NCBI GenBank assembly: GCA_027627225.1
Contig: CM051040.1
Span: 29,121,634-29,185,633 of the forward strand
Direction: 5' to 3'
Source of the DNA: Congeria kusceri
Lineage: Eukaryota > Mollusca > Bivalvia > Myida > Dreissenidae
Length of the DNA stretch: 64,000 nucleotides
A program made the position numbers and the translations under genes. Below, in pieces: positions 1-12,033 of the stretch. Below the pieces are notes generated by a model. It worked only from the letters and a program-made list of their open reading frames with translations. It was not told where the DNA came from and ran no database searches. The number at the start of each line of letters is the position of its first letter. The stretch's first letter is position 1.

Positions 1-536
1 TGTCCAACATGTTCTGTTATAATGGAAACCTTTAGATAAATTGTCATGGTAATTCCTTTCTAAATATTTTTGTAAAAAGTTACTAAAACATGCCCAATAC
101 GAACATGCACATGCTATGCTACAAGTTGATGAAAACAATTACTAAACTATTTGATTTCGTATAATCTTCAATAGAAACTCAGACTTTGGAAATAAGCCGG
201 CTCTTCGTAAGAATTATGTTTGCGCGTAGCAATCATCATAATTAGTGAACACATCATTTTTAATCACAAACATCACAACTATTTGAATGTGAAACTTTTT
301 TTTCAGAAAATATTGTTGTTTTTTTTCGTAGTTTCTTGATTATTTGTCACGCTAACCATCTGTGTTTATAATGTGCAAATACGTTTAATTTCTAATCATT
401 TACAAAGCCTAAACGAGTTGTACACCTTACTTGAATTTGCATACTGTGTGACAATTTAAATGGTCAATATGATAATCATGCTAATGTTGTAGTTACGAAT
501 CAAAGCATTCCAATTCTTCCAACTTAATGATATACA

Positions 537-767
537 TTGGCTCCACCTCTGGTTCTGAGCGCCACCTCCATGGCGTTGGCTCCATCTCTTGAAAATGCAA
601 AACTATTTGTTGATCGCCTGCAAACTGATGTTGTCGATAATGCAGCAATTAATACATTTCGAAAGCAATTATTTGACGTCCGTAATGCTCTTTTTGCTGG
701 TAAATTATGTGTTAACCTGATCAAACTCATCAATTATCTGATTAAGTTTTCATCATGTCACGACTGA
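537..767 (+). other. Short open reading frame of unknown identity
   Basis: Open frame of about 76 codons whose first 55 residues (about 540-700) have a balanced, protein-like composition (LENAKLFVDRLQTDVVDN and similar), unlike the surrounding AT-rich DNA. A possible donor GGTAAATT follows at about 702 and would leave the frame in phase 1, which does not match the phase-2 start of the next Ig exon. I do not recognise the protein. It could be a remnant of a transposable-element gene, an exon of another isoform, or chance. Confidence 0.25.
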
Positions 768-984
768 TAAAAGTCCTCACGTACTGAAATGCGTTGCAAC
801 TTAATGTTTCTATATATTGTTGAAAGGTATAATAGTTTCCGAATAGCACTACCTTGTCCGATTTGTTAAGTGTCCAATATTGTCAAACAACATATAAAAC
901 CAACTTACATTCTATCACTTTTTAATTAACTTCCTGACATTAGCTCCACCTCGGAAGTATAATTGGGTCTGTTTTCCATGCATC

Positions 985-1148
985 TATAAAAAGAGGTGGC
1001 GCCAGAGATTACTGGTCGTGGCTATGCTCGGAACCAGTAAAATCACTGCGTGGAGGTTGAACTAAAGGAGAGGAGCCAGCTGCATCACGTGACCCTCCAT
1101 GAACACAAAGCTATTTTGAAAGACGCTCGCTTCAGATCGAGTCAAAAA
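985..1148 (+). promoter_or_regulatory. Possible TATA box and first non-coding exon
   Basis: TATAAAAAG at 985-993 is followed by about 155 bases of mixed composition containing an E-box (CACGTG, about 1087) and ending at a good donor, AAAAA/GTAAGA, with GT at 1149-1150. The arrangement would fit an internal promoter with a short leader exon on the gene strand. No long frame begins at the ATG in this segment. This is inference from two weak motifs only. Confidence 0.2.
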
Positions 1149-2693
1149 GTAAGATACATTGTTTGTAATATATGTATGTTATGTCTAAGTAATATTATGA
1201 CTGTATAGGGGGCACTATACGCGGTTTCTCGGGTTTGACTCGGCCTGGTGGGGTCTTGGTCGAGCCATCTTGCACACACTTATAATGCCACACCTGAAAA
1301 CAACTTAACATCATTGCAATATTATTGTGGCTGTGGCTTCACAAAAATGTCGGCAAGATAATTATGCCCACAGCTCCGCTATAATTATAGCATGCGAGTT
1401 CAGCCTATTATGTCGTTCAAATTTCACCAACTTTCACGACCATTTCAGTGATTTTCAACATCAATTTGCAACTTTCCTGAAAATGCGAGCACCTCGAACA
1501 ATGCATGCCTGTCTGCGTAACTTACCAGATACTTGCTTGCAACTGAGCAAATTGAGGATCAAAAAAAAAACCATTCAGATTTTCAAATAAATTCCAATGT
1601 ATGTACGCCATTTGAATTTCTTGCCAAAATGGTGTTAAGTGCTAGGAATCTTCATGCACGAATTTCACGTGCAAGGTGGCTCAACACATACACTGGCTTT
1701 GCATAGGGCATGTTTTCGAATTCACTAAGCATACAATTCAAAACTCCAGCCCTTAAATATGATACTTACAACTTCTTAAAAAGTCAAAATGCTGCTCAGT
1801 TTCACTGTATCCCTATTTTAGAAATTTCTCCATTGCCAATTCGAATTTTTGGCTGAAACTGTAAAGTGCTACCATAAACTAACAACATAAAATTACCCGG
1901 TAACTCTTGCTAATTACTGAACTTTTCTTTCGTAATATGAAACGAAACGAAAACAATATTTCATTAGGTTTGATATTGTGTCTTATTGTTTATATGAAAT
2001 TGGTAATCCCCACTTCCCTCTTCAAAACACTACTGGGTAAAATACTTGGAATAAACAATTCTCATGGTTTCGTAAATAACCAGGTAAGTACTGGAGATTT
2101 TCAAACGTTATCAAACCGTTGGGCTAATTCCTGACTGCGCCATGCTGCGTCCCGTATTGAATGTTTTTCCCGCTGTAGGTAGCATGTTTGGTCGATAGAC
2201 TTCCTGTGTATGTTAATGCTTCCTCTGGGATTTTTTATTTACCTTTGGAGTGAGCTTTCGTGTTAATTTATATATACGTGTTGTCCAGGTATAATAAAGC
2301 AAGATAAGGTACATTTTTATTGTTCTTTAAGTTATGTAATGTTAATTTGATATATAATGTGTATATATAGTCTACGGACAAAAGGTCGTAGGTAGAAGCA
2401 GTATTAGTTGTCAGCTTTCTCACCATGATATGTTGCACATAATCCTAGTACACGTTTAGAATCTCTTCAGATAGCTAAACAATAATAACGCGCAATGTAA
2501 TTGTTATTATTTGGCAAAATATATAATTTATATTTGTATAGATTGGTTGATATTTGCCCCTCTTAATACAATTAAATAAACAATCGATATTGTTATCCTT
2601 TTTTTCATGATTGAAATATTGGCAATGATGGACTATGTCTGACAATGTTATACGAAGAGATAAACAACTTCTGTATACTGATATGTAAACATG

Positions 2694-2787
2694 CACCACA
2701 GAAACAATAATTGCTGTATAAAATGTTATGTAATGAATAGCACCACAGAAACAATAATTGCTGTATAACATGTTATGTAATGAATAT
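2694..2787. repeat. 47-bp tandem duplication
   Basis: Two adjacent copies of a 47-bp segment beginning CACCACAGAAACAATAATTG start at 2694 and 2741. They differ at only a couple of positions, so the duplication looks recent. It lies in non-coding AT-rich DNA. Confidence 0.85.
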
Positions 2788-3129
2788 ATTGTGCTTCATG
2801 TTGTTATAAAAAAAAAACGAATGCAAAGTAGACACCTTAAGTTAGAAAATTGGTTTCAAAACCGAACACTGTTAGTTGGGTTATATAACATTTGACATGA
2901 ACATCTTTATACTCAATGTTCAACTAACGAAGTTTGCCAGGAGAATATATCATCACCACAGAACCGTGAATTTAAACAGGTGTTTTTGTGTATTCCTATC
3001 AGATTGGCATACGATTTTTTTCTAACATCATACTTCGCAGTTTACATATCGACCACCGAAAGCCACATGGCGTATCAGCATATGTACAATAAATGCTGAA
3101 GAACCGTTTTGCCTTTCAAATGACGAATA

Positions 3130-3885
3130 GTGTAGATTTGTTCAAGCTTAAACTCCTTCTTAGTCATGTTCAATGTAAGACTCCTAATTTTGTTTCCCTG
3201 TTTATTGTAAAACTCATTTTGATTGATGTTGACATGTACAATTGAAGACTCGTTCTGATTTTGATGCCATGTTCAAGGAGAGGCTCCTTCTGATTTTGTT
3301 GCCATGTTCAATGTAAGACTTTTTCTGATTGTGTTGCCATGTTCAATGTAAGACTCCTTCTTGCTGTTGCCATGGTCAAGGTTAGACTCCTTGTATGTTT
3401 GTTGCCATGTTCAATGTTTGTCAGCAAGTGATTTTGTTGCCTTGATCAATATAAGACTTCTTCTGATTGTGTTGCCAGGTTGAATGTAAGACTCGTGCTT
3501 TTACTGCATAATCAATGTAAAACTCCTTCTTTATTTATTGCCGTGTTCAATGTAAGACTCTTTCTTGTTTTTGTTGCCATGCCTAATATAATACTCCTGA
3601 TATTGTCGTCATGTTCAGTCTAAGACTCCTTCTGATTGTATTGCCATGTTCAATGTAAGACTCCTTTTGGTTTTGTAGCCATGTTCAATATAATACTCCT
3701 GATATTGTTGTCATGTTTAGTCTAAGACTCCTTCTGATTGTATTGCCATGTTCAATGTAAGACTCCTTCATGTTTGTGTTGGCATGTTCAATGTAAGACT
3801 TCCTCTGATTTTGTGTCATGTTCAATGTAAAACTCCTTCTGTATTTATGGTTATGTTCAGTCTAAGTCTCAGTCTGATTCTTCAA
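3130..3885. repeat. 35-bp minisatellite ending at a splice acceptor
   Basis: About 20 diverged copies of a 35-bp unit with the core words GCCATGTTCAATGTAAGACT and CCTTCTGATT. Several copies are shortened to 31-33 bp, and a two-unit block (TACTCCTGATATTGT plus a full unit) is repeated at about 3593 and 3693. The last copy runs into the polypyrimidine tract and acceptor of the Ig exon at 3893, so the array forms the 3' end of the intron. Degeneracy indicates an old array. Confidence 0.9.
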
Positions 3886-3892
3886 ATTTTAG

Positions 3893-4158
3893 GCGACCGA
3901 TGGATACCACCTCAATAACAGAAGGCGACCGTAAGTGTTTGGTATGCCAAGTTATCGGAATACCCCGTCCGTCCGTGTATTGGCTAAAGAATGGCGTGTG
4001 CATATCCACCAATCAACGATACCGCTCCGAGTACAGGGAGGACGGGTTTGTGCTCCTGGCGGTGGACCACGTCACTCAGAAAGACGCGGGAATGTACTCG
4101 TGCGTAGCCATTAATTCCATGGGGTCGGCGGAAACTTCGACATTTCTCAGTGTAAAAG
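3893..4158 (+). CDS. Ig I-set domain exon of a titin/obscurin/palladin-like gene
   Basis: Encodes about 88 residues forming most of one I-set immunoglobulin domain: B-strand Cys in KCLVCQVIG, core Trp in VYWLKNG, and the F-strand signature KDAGMYSCVA. Such domains occur in strings in sarcomeric and actin-associated proteins (titin, twitchin, obscurin/UNC-89, palladin, MLCK), where they act as structural and protein-binding modules. The acceptor TTTTAG ends at 3892 and the donor is G/GTAAAT at 4159. The exon enters in phase 2 and leaves in phase 1, which matches the exon at 7480. Membership of the exact family is not resolved. Confidence 0.85.
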
Positions 4159-4164
4159 GTAAAT

Positions 4165-4465
4165 TAATTTCGACTGTAGACTAAACGAGACTTACAATAG
4201 ACCTTTCCTGTTTTTGCTCTAGCAATTATAACACTTCCAAAGCCAAAATGTATTAAATATAGTGACTGCATGAAGGCTGAACGAACCTTACATATACTAG
4301 ACTTTTTCTTTGTTTGTGCTACTAATAATTATAACTCCGCCCAGCTTAAAATTATTAAATGTAATGATTTAAGACTGAACGAGCCTTATAAATTATAGCT
4401 TACTTGTTTTAGCCACTAGTAATTATTACATCTCCCCAGCTTATATAAACTGTTAATTTCTATTC
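4165..4465. repeat. Three diverged copies of a roughly 100-bp unit
   Basis: The motif pattern 'gactg...ctgaacgaaccttaca...tagac', then 'ctagcaattataac', then 'cccagc...ttaaat' occurs three times (about 4170, 4263 and 4368). It is an old tandem repeat immediately downstream of the Ig exon donor. No coding potential. Confidence 0.6.
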
Positions 4466-6260
4466 ACTGAGCTCCACACAATTGACCTTGTGCACTTGGT
4501 AAACTAGGCTCCTCAACTGAATATGTGATATCCCAACCTCCCCGCAGAGATTTAACTCTGTCCGAGCAAAGCTCAATTTTAAATCCCTGTCGGCATGAAG
4601 TTCTATGTGACCATAGGCAACCACTTGGCGCCAAATAAAATCGTGGACAAGCGCATGATAAAAACGTGGACAACGTAAAATCCTTGCGTTATTTATTTAT
4701 TTAATTGTTTTTCATTTTAACTCGTAGGTAGTATATATACCCGGACCAATAATGCACAATGTCGGTGTCATTGTTATAAAATAATAATCGTAAAATTAAT
4801 ATTTTGTAGAAAAATAAATCTTCAGTCTCCTCATAATCGTCTCCCCTGAAAACTTCCAAATCTGTAAGTTTTTAACTCGTAGTGGCATTGGTAACTGAAG
4901 AGTGCCAATTGGGAAGTAACCACTGCGATGAGTTTGGTGATTATTCGAGTGCAATGATTGCAAAAAACTTTGGTTAATTTGATTATGATTAGCATTTGTT
5001 GCTTCCCATATTATGGAGCTTACAGAAATAGTGAGGGGTGGCTTACCCCATTATTACAGTTCAATTGAAGTTAGTTCTTAACATTTCAAGAACTTGACCG
5101 TTGTATGCTCAATTAATTAAATTTTAAAAATCAGTTCAATACGCTACACAATAGGAAGACCATGTAATTTAGTGAGATTGAGGCGTGTATTTGCATTTGT
5201 TTTAAAAATGTATAAGATAGAAGGGAATAATTTCTGTCAGATCAGATTATGAATGTGTTAAGGCTATGTCAAACCAGAAACATAATAAGAATTCATTTCA
5301 GTCCTAAATGGTAACATGAATGTTTTTAGTTAGTTGGGAATTTAATAAGCATTTATTTAATGTCAGGAGTTCAATCACAAAACCTCTTCATCCAATTTAG
5401 AACGCCATGCTTAATTTCTTCAATTCATATGAGCACAACAGTTCTCATCTCTTTTAGTAGTTCATGTATATTTATTTATTTAGATTTATATCGGAATCCA
5501 AACAAAAACATTTACATTTAAATTTAGAAATCAAGCACAAAGCTTTCTTTTCAAACCCTGTGAAACACAAAGGAAACTTTTAATGTGAAAGAACCTTGAA
5601 GATCGTGCTTTGCTTGTATACAATATTTAATGCTCATTTGTATGGCCAATCAAACCGCCAAAAAGTAAAATCGTTCCTAAGAATTGTCCCTCTTCACAAT
5701 GTTAAGTCCATACGCATGTCAGATAACGTAATTATCTTCCAATTAATGAGAACTATAGTCCGTCTGTTCTTCGTCACTGAGTTAGATTAGGGATTCTGTT
5801 TAAAAGAAACACACTCTGTGCTGGTTCGTAGTCTAGCGTTGCTGTGCAAACCTTGCTAATACATGTAGGACTGCAAACACGGATAAGGAATGATTGTGTG
5901 AGTGGACTCTATTGCAGGTGCATTGTTGAATAGTAAGTATATTCATATATACTTATTGTACAGATGTACTTAGCATTTTGAAAATCAGTTGTTGGTAATA
6001 TGACACACATTGATAATTGTCTCATTCATTTGGAGCTTTGTCGCTCAGAAGTTTAAAATTTTAATAATTTTACCGGATCCTCTTCAATGAATGTGCATGA
6101 ACCTATATCCCATTTATCTTGTATTATAGAAGCAACTTCAATATTCCGGGAAATTGCAACGGCGAACAAAATTGTAACTAAATGTAGAATTTGTGTGTGT
6201 CCTTACATTTATAGGACTAACAGATTTGTTTTGCTTTACAGCTTAATTTATAATACTGCT
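4466..6260. other. AT-rich intron, no recognised feature
   Basis: Intronic by position between the phase-matched exons 3893-4158 and 7480-11576. Short open frames on both strands lack splice signals and protein-like composition. I see no RNA gene or tandem array. Confidence 0.6.
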
Positions 6261-6261
6261 G

Positions 6262-6730
6262 CATACAGTGCTCCAGATAAGCCTTTGTACTGGGGGTATA
6301 TGTACGCTTACTGCTGACAATTTTGGAGTAAATGTACTCTCTCCAGAATTTATGGGGGTAAATGTATACTCTATGTTGGATAATCGGTGGTAAACTTGCC
6401 CCCAACTAAACTTTACAGTTGACATAGGAGAAACCAAGAACAACCGCATTATTATAATATTACTTAATAATATAGCAACACTATTTGAATACAATAATGA
6501 TCCAAGTAAGAATTCCAAACATTTTAGGAATTTAATTGCTATATAAACTGCACATTCTATTTTTACAGAAATGTGACGTTATGAACGCGAGAAAATAGCG
6601 CGTAAATGTCCACCCAAATTTTATTTTCTCTCCGTAAATGTTCACCCAAATTTCATATTTCACTGCGTATCTTCCAATTTTGTGTGCGTATTTAAACCGT
6701 GTACGTGCCTTATCTGGGCCTCTGATACTG
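6262..6730. mobile_element. Possible MITE-like inverted-repeat element
   Basis: The left end has GTGCTCCAGATAAGCC (about 6270) and the right end has the near reverse complement GCCTTATCTGGGCC (about 6707). Inside are repeated 'gtaaatgt' words in both orientations. It has no transposase-like frame and so would be non-autonomous. Boundaries are approximate and no target duplication was established. Confidence 0.4.
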
Positions 6731-7479
6731 CATATGTAACACACTGTTTGAAGGCACTGCGACATCTAAACTCTGACATCTTAGCTGCACTTATGTCATA
6801 CATACCTGATGTAGCTTCATACAATACGACAGCCAAAACAAACATTTCTTGAGTAAGATTAATATTGTACAAGAAAATTTACCTAACAACTAATTCAGGA
6901 ATGTCTTTAGCAAAATAGTTAGTACACCTTTTACAATAAGTACATTAAAGAACAAAAAGATTTTCTCTGACAGTTTAAATGATTTTGATATGTCGTTATC
7001 ATACTTAAAATGCTTAAGAAAAATGACGATTTAAGGCTAATGATAAGATTTCATTTAAGATGTTTCTAGAATATGACCCAAGAACACAATGAATGTTTAT
7101 GTCATCATAAATACCTTTGTAGGATAACGTAAATAAGACCACGCCATAAATAAATATAATTTAATACTGGTCAATTCTGAGGATACTTGAAACATAGTTT
7201 TCAGTTGTCGCATATTGGTCCAAAATATATTTATATCCCCTCTCCGATCTTAAAGGTAATATTTTAATACACATATGCTGTGCAGCCTTTGTGCATTTCT
7301 CGGAATAACAAACTGAAGCAACATTACATTTATTTACACCATCTATTAGAAGCTTTATAGAAGTAACTATGTGCATTTAGTTTGAACTAGCGAAGAATCA
7401 GAAGAAGATTATAAGAAACGCGCTCTTGTGAATTTATTTGGATATGTTTTTATTTATTTATATTTTTTTTACATTTCAG
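6731..7479. other. Intron sequence, no recognised feature
   Basis: AT-rich, ending in a strong polypyrimidine tract and acceptor (TTTTTTTTACATTTCAG) at 7479. No other structure seen. Confidence 0.6.
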
Positions 7480-10400
7480 AAAAGACTTTTTCATCAGGAG
7501 GTGACGTAAGTTCGGTCCATTTTATGAAATCATTTTCGGAATTTGAATACAAAGGAGATGAAATTTTATTAGAAAGTTTAATTGATCCATTATCTAAAGA
7601 CTATGAAACAAAAGATACTTTAAATGCAGTTAATTTTACGGACGAAAATGAATTAGTTGAGATCGAAGATTGGAACGGTCAATGGCAGCATTATACAAAA
7701 ACTGAAGTGAAAGTACACCAAAGAGAAATTTACCTAAATGAAATCAAAGCTGGTACACAAATAGACATTAACAGTAACATTACAACTAAACTGGGTGAAA
7801 CAGAAACAAGTAGCCATTTCCAAAACATAAGTATAAATGAGCCGAATAAAATCAATTTAAAAACAGGACGTCTAACAGAAACAAACAAAACCAAAATGAA
7901 GTGGGAAAAGCATGATGACGCAGAATCAAGAATTTTAGCGGGAATGTATTTATTTGATACAAGCCCAGATACAGACACAAATGAGAAGAGATATGGATTA
8001 CCAGGCCTAGAGCTTCGGCTAAGAAAGGAAGCATGTTCAGAAGATTTATTGGACGAAACACGTAATTCTGGCATAAATGCTGACACCGATCCAGAAGATG
8101 TTAATGAGTTCAGCAACGCAGCTACCAACAATAGAACAATATTACCAGAATTAAATGTAGATTGTAGACAAGATGGTCCAAGTGAAATTATTTATGCATC
8201 GGAGACATTAAGTAACTCCGTTGAGAAGGTAAATGAACATACAAACGTTACATCTTTAAAGAAACATGCTGAACTAAATAATGAAAACTACAATTCAGCT
8301 GCCAACGTTCATTGTAAAACAATTTCGGATTCAAAACAACAGAGAATCAACAATTTGCATGAAGACCCAAAGATACAAGAACAAATCCCTCTTACAGTTG
8401 AAGATTCGCAAGATACATTCAACTCAGTGACCCTTACAACAAGCAAATGTTCAGAAAATGCAGAAGACAATCTAATAACAAGCGATAATGCACAAGACAT
8501 TCAAAGTATATGCAATCATTCATTCAACCAAACAATTCTTCAAGCGAAACATGATCGACGAAACGTAGACAAAGGTGGTATGCGTCAACAGCCACACGAC
8601 AATGGAGCAATTGTTTCCTCCGAAGATTCAGAACATGTATCAACACTTGACAGAATGCTAGTATTAGAAGACACAGACACGATTGTTATAGATTCGCATT
8701 CCAAAGACCTAGACACATGTGCAGATTCCCAAGACATAGATGAACTGAGTTTAAGATTATGTACACTATTGGGAACCAAATCTTATGCAAACGCTAACCA
8801 ATATTTAACAAATCAAGATATATCAGAACAAGAAACACTAGTTTTAAGTACAACTGTACTAGATCAATACAAACTTACAAGGTCAGATAATCAAAACCTA
8901 GAAACACCGGATGAACAAAACCAATACAGACTTGTTACACGATTACGTGAACAAGAACAAGACCTATTTGTTACAGGGTCAAATAAAGAAGACCGAGACA
9001 CAGTTGTAACACGGCCGGATGAACAAGCCCAAAATGGTTTTGATACAAAATCATCTGATCTACGCCAAATACAATCGGATGAACAAAACGAAGACACAGT
9101 TGCAACAACGTCGGATGAACAAGACCAATGCAAAGTTGTTATACATTCGCTCGAACAAATCCAAGACACAATGGTAACGCGGTCGGATGAACCAGGCCTA
9201 AGTGTAGTTATTACAAAATCAGATGAACAAGATCGAGACATACATGCTGTATGGCTTCGTGTACAAGAACAAGATGTATTTGTTACAAGGTCAGATAAAG
9301 AAGACCAAGGCACATTTATGTCGGATGTACAAGACCAAGACACATTTGTCACAATGTGGGATGTACAAGACCACGACACAGTTGTCGCAATGTCGGATAT
9401 ACAAGACCAAGACACAGTTGTCACAATGTCGGATGTACAAGACCAAGACACAGTTGTCACCATGTCGGATGTACAAGACCAATATACAGTTGTCACAATG
9501 TCGGATGTACAAGACCAAGACACAGTTGTAACAATGTCTGGCGTACACGACCAAGACACAGTTTTAACAATGTCGGATGTACAAGACCACGACACAGTTG
9601 TCACAATGTCGGATGTACAAGACCAAGACACAGTTGTAACAGTGTCGGATGTACAAGACCAAGACACATTTGTCACAATGTGGGATGTACAAGACCACGA
9701 CACAGTTGTCGCAATGTCGGATATACAAGACCAAGACACAGTTGTCACAATGTCGGATGTACAAGACCAAGACACAGTTGTCACCATGTCGGATGTACAA
9801 GACCAATATACAGTTGTCACAATGTCGGATGTACAAGACCAAGACACAGTTGTAACAATGTCTGGCGTACACGACCAAGACACAGTTTTAACAATGTCGG
9901 ATGTACAAGACCACGACACAGTTGTCACAATGTCGGATGTACAAGACCAAGACACAGTTGTAACAGTGTCGGATGTACAAGACCAAGACACAGTTGTAAC
10001 AATGTCGGATGTACAAGACCAAGACACAGTTGTCACAATGTCGGATGTACAAGACCATGACACAGTTGTAACAATGTCGGATGTACAAGACCAAGATACA
10101 GTTGTAACAATGTCGGGCGTACACGACCAAGACACAGTTGTAACAATTTCGGATGTACAGGACAAAGACACATTTGCCACACAGTCTAATGAACAAGACC
10201 AAAATGTAGTTGATACAAAATCAGATGATAAAGACCAAGACACGTTTCCAACACGGTCGGATGAACAAAACAAAGATACAGTTGCAACAATGTTGGATGA
10301 ACAAAACCAAGATAAAGTGTTAACCGTTCGCTTGAACAATACCAAGACACACTTCTTGAGCGGTCGAATGAACGAGCCCAAAACGTAGTTATTACCACAC

Positions 10401-11576
10401 CAGATGAACAAAATCAGAACACACTTGTTAGACGGTCGCTTGAACAAGATGACAACATTTTTATTGCAAGCTTAGATGAAGAAGGTAAATATATGGTTGT
10501 TGTCAGATCTGATGAACAACACAAAGACGCACGTGTTATAAGCGCAAATTTGAAAGAAGCGTACGCATTTAGTGCAATCCTGAATTCTCAGGATAGTGAA
10601 GCTAATGCGTCAAAGTCAGATACAATTTACGCTTCTACAGATGGCCATATATCGTATACGATGAGTGAAAATACGCAAGAATTTGAAGACATGTATCATG
10701 AGAAGAGCGAAGTAGGTTTGAAAAGTAACATTTCAATTAAAACCGAAATGAACTATTCTAAGCAAACTACTATAGAACAGACTCAAGAATATGTTCAAAA
10801 TAAAATGCAGCTCAAGACATTTCAAGCTGAGATGTCTAAAATGCTCTCTGAGGAGGATTACCTAGTAAATGATGAAAGTACAATGAGAAATAATATACAG
10901 TCAACATCCAATGAACCGATGCGAATGGTCCAATGGGCAGATGATTATAAGTGTCAACTTGCAGCAGACGCTCTGACAAACGGAATTTATAAGTTCAAAA
11001 TTGATTCAGATAACAGTAGAAAAGTAACGCCAATGAACGAGTCTAAAGTTAACCAGAACGGAGATTCGGGAATTTGTGCAATGCATTTAAATGATAGATC
11101 GACAGATTTTGTTCTTTTGGAGGACACTCCAGTCGATATTTCCAATGTGGTACATATCACTGACTTTGTAACAGATTACAAAATTAACCTACTAGCGATG
11201 AGTAGAACAGACTTAGAAAGGCTTCAGGTGAGCCGAGCGGAATTATTACCGCCTTATATAACGGGACGTGTCACAATAACAGATGTAAACGAAAGCAAAC
11301 CTTTGCCTGTTCCTAACGTCAATGTTGTACATACAAAGTTAGCTGAGGACAACACATATCCCGATGGTACAAGACAAAACTATGTGAAACACGATGCATC
11401 GGCAACAAAAGAGTATAAAGGAAGCAATTCTAATGACCAATTAGCAGAAAGTGCAAACAAAGACGTGCCGTGTGATATTACTGGCCATGCTCAGCAGGTT
11501 AAAGTTGAAGTCCTCCAGGAGTCGATGATAGAGACCCATCATGGTAATTCATTGGAGCTCATGTGGAAAATAAAAG
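7480..11576 (+). CDS. Giant exon: acidic, repeat-rich insert of the Ig-domain gene, with a frame break
   Basis: Enters in phase 1, matching 4158, and leaves in phase 1 at the donor G/GTAAAT at 11577. It encodes about 1,365 residues, mostly hydrophilic and predicted disordered. Residues from about 9318-10181 are 24 copies of a 12-residue repeat (MSDVQDQDTVVT type); older, looser Asp-Glu-Gln repeats flank it from about 8880 to 10480. The reading frame breaks near 10325: the upstream frame stops at 10386-10388, while the repeat sense continues in another frame (S-L-E-Q-Y-Q-D-T...) to the donor. The exon is 4,097 bp, one short of a multiple of three, which supports a single-base deletion. The role may be a spacer or spring between Ig domains; that is inference. 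Confidence 0.75.
9318..10181 (+). repeat. 36-bp coding minisatellite, 24 units, with a 324-bp duplicated block
   Basis: Exactly 24 units of 36 bp, each coding M/V/I-S/W-D-V-Q-D-Q/H-D-T-V/F-V-T. A nine-unit block (9354-9677) is repeated immediately at 9678-10001 without a difference that I can see, including its diagnostic variants (MWDV, SDIQ, DQYT, SGVH, TVLT, VSDV). Because the period is divisible by three and the unit lacks stops, several frames on both strands stay open here. Confidence 0.95.
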
Positions 11577-12033
11577 GTAAATACTATACATTGTATTTGC
11601 TTATGTATGCGTCTTTAGACGAGATAGGATTTGGTGTAAGAATGTTATCTTATCCTTCCTTCTGTTGTAAGTGTGAACTTCAATATGTGTATGTGTATGA
11701 CATTACCTAGAATATACACATTTAACTTTTGTATTTAAAAATTATGTTAAGATTGACTTTATTGCAATAGTTTACAATTCATGGCGGTTTAATAATTATA
11801 GTGAATATACAAAGTATGAATGTTGTTTCTTTTAACTTTGCTGGTAAAGGGTAATCATCGTTTAATTTACCCAACAAAAGGTTATGTGTATGCATAAAAT
11901 TATGCATTTGTATTAATATCTTTGCATCGATTAATAATTTAAAAAATTATTTGTAGTATTTTTTTTTGCTCTAAAGATTTGGCACATATGAATATTCAGA
12001 CTTTAAACAATATGTGTCATATATTTGTTTAAG
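11577..12033. other. Intron, AT-rich
   Basis: Separates two phase-1 exon ends that join into one Ig-like segment. It ends with a run of pyrimidines and AG at 12032-12033. No other structure seen. Confidence 0.5.

Larger units (their letters stand above)
1..3125. other. AT-rich intron or 5' flanking DNA, no supported exon
   Basis: I see no Ig-like coding segment with good splice sites in this stretch. The first recognisable exon (3893) starts in phase 2, so an upstream coding exon ending in phase 2 is expected, but I could not find it here; it may lie outside the window. Local items worth noting are an open frame at 537-767, a TATA-like box at 985 followed by a possible donor at 1149, and a 47-bp tandem duplication at 2694-2787. 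These are listed separately. Confidence 0.5.

Noticed and set aside
1327..1590. 87-codon frame
   Set aside because: Low-complexity AT-driven composition, no splice-site support, no recognisable domain.
4464..4673. 69-codon antisense frame
   Set aside because: No homology signal, no splice or promoter context; within an intron.
9223..10202. Several other overlapping frames in the same minisatellite, rich in Cys/Tyr or Arg/His
   Set aside because: Same cause: a 36-bp period read in other frames. They have no splice phase match and no domain.
8891..10447. 518-codon antisense open frame through the coding minisatellite
   Set aside because: It exists because the 36-bp unit has no stops in several frames. 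Its composition (repeated SWSCTSDIVTTV) is a mirror of the sense repeat, with no independent signal.
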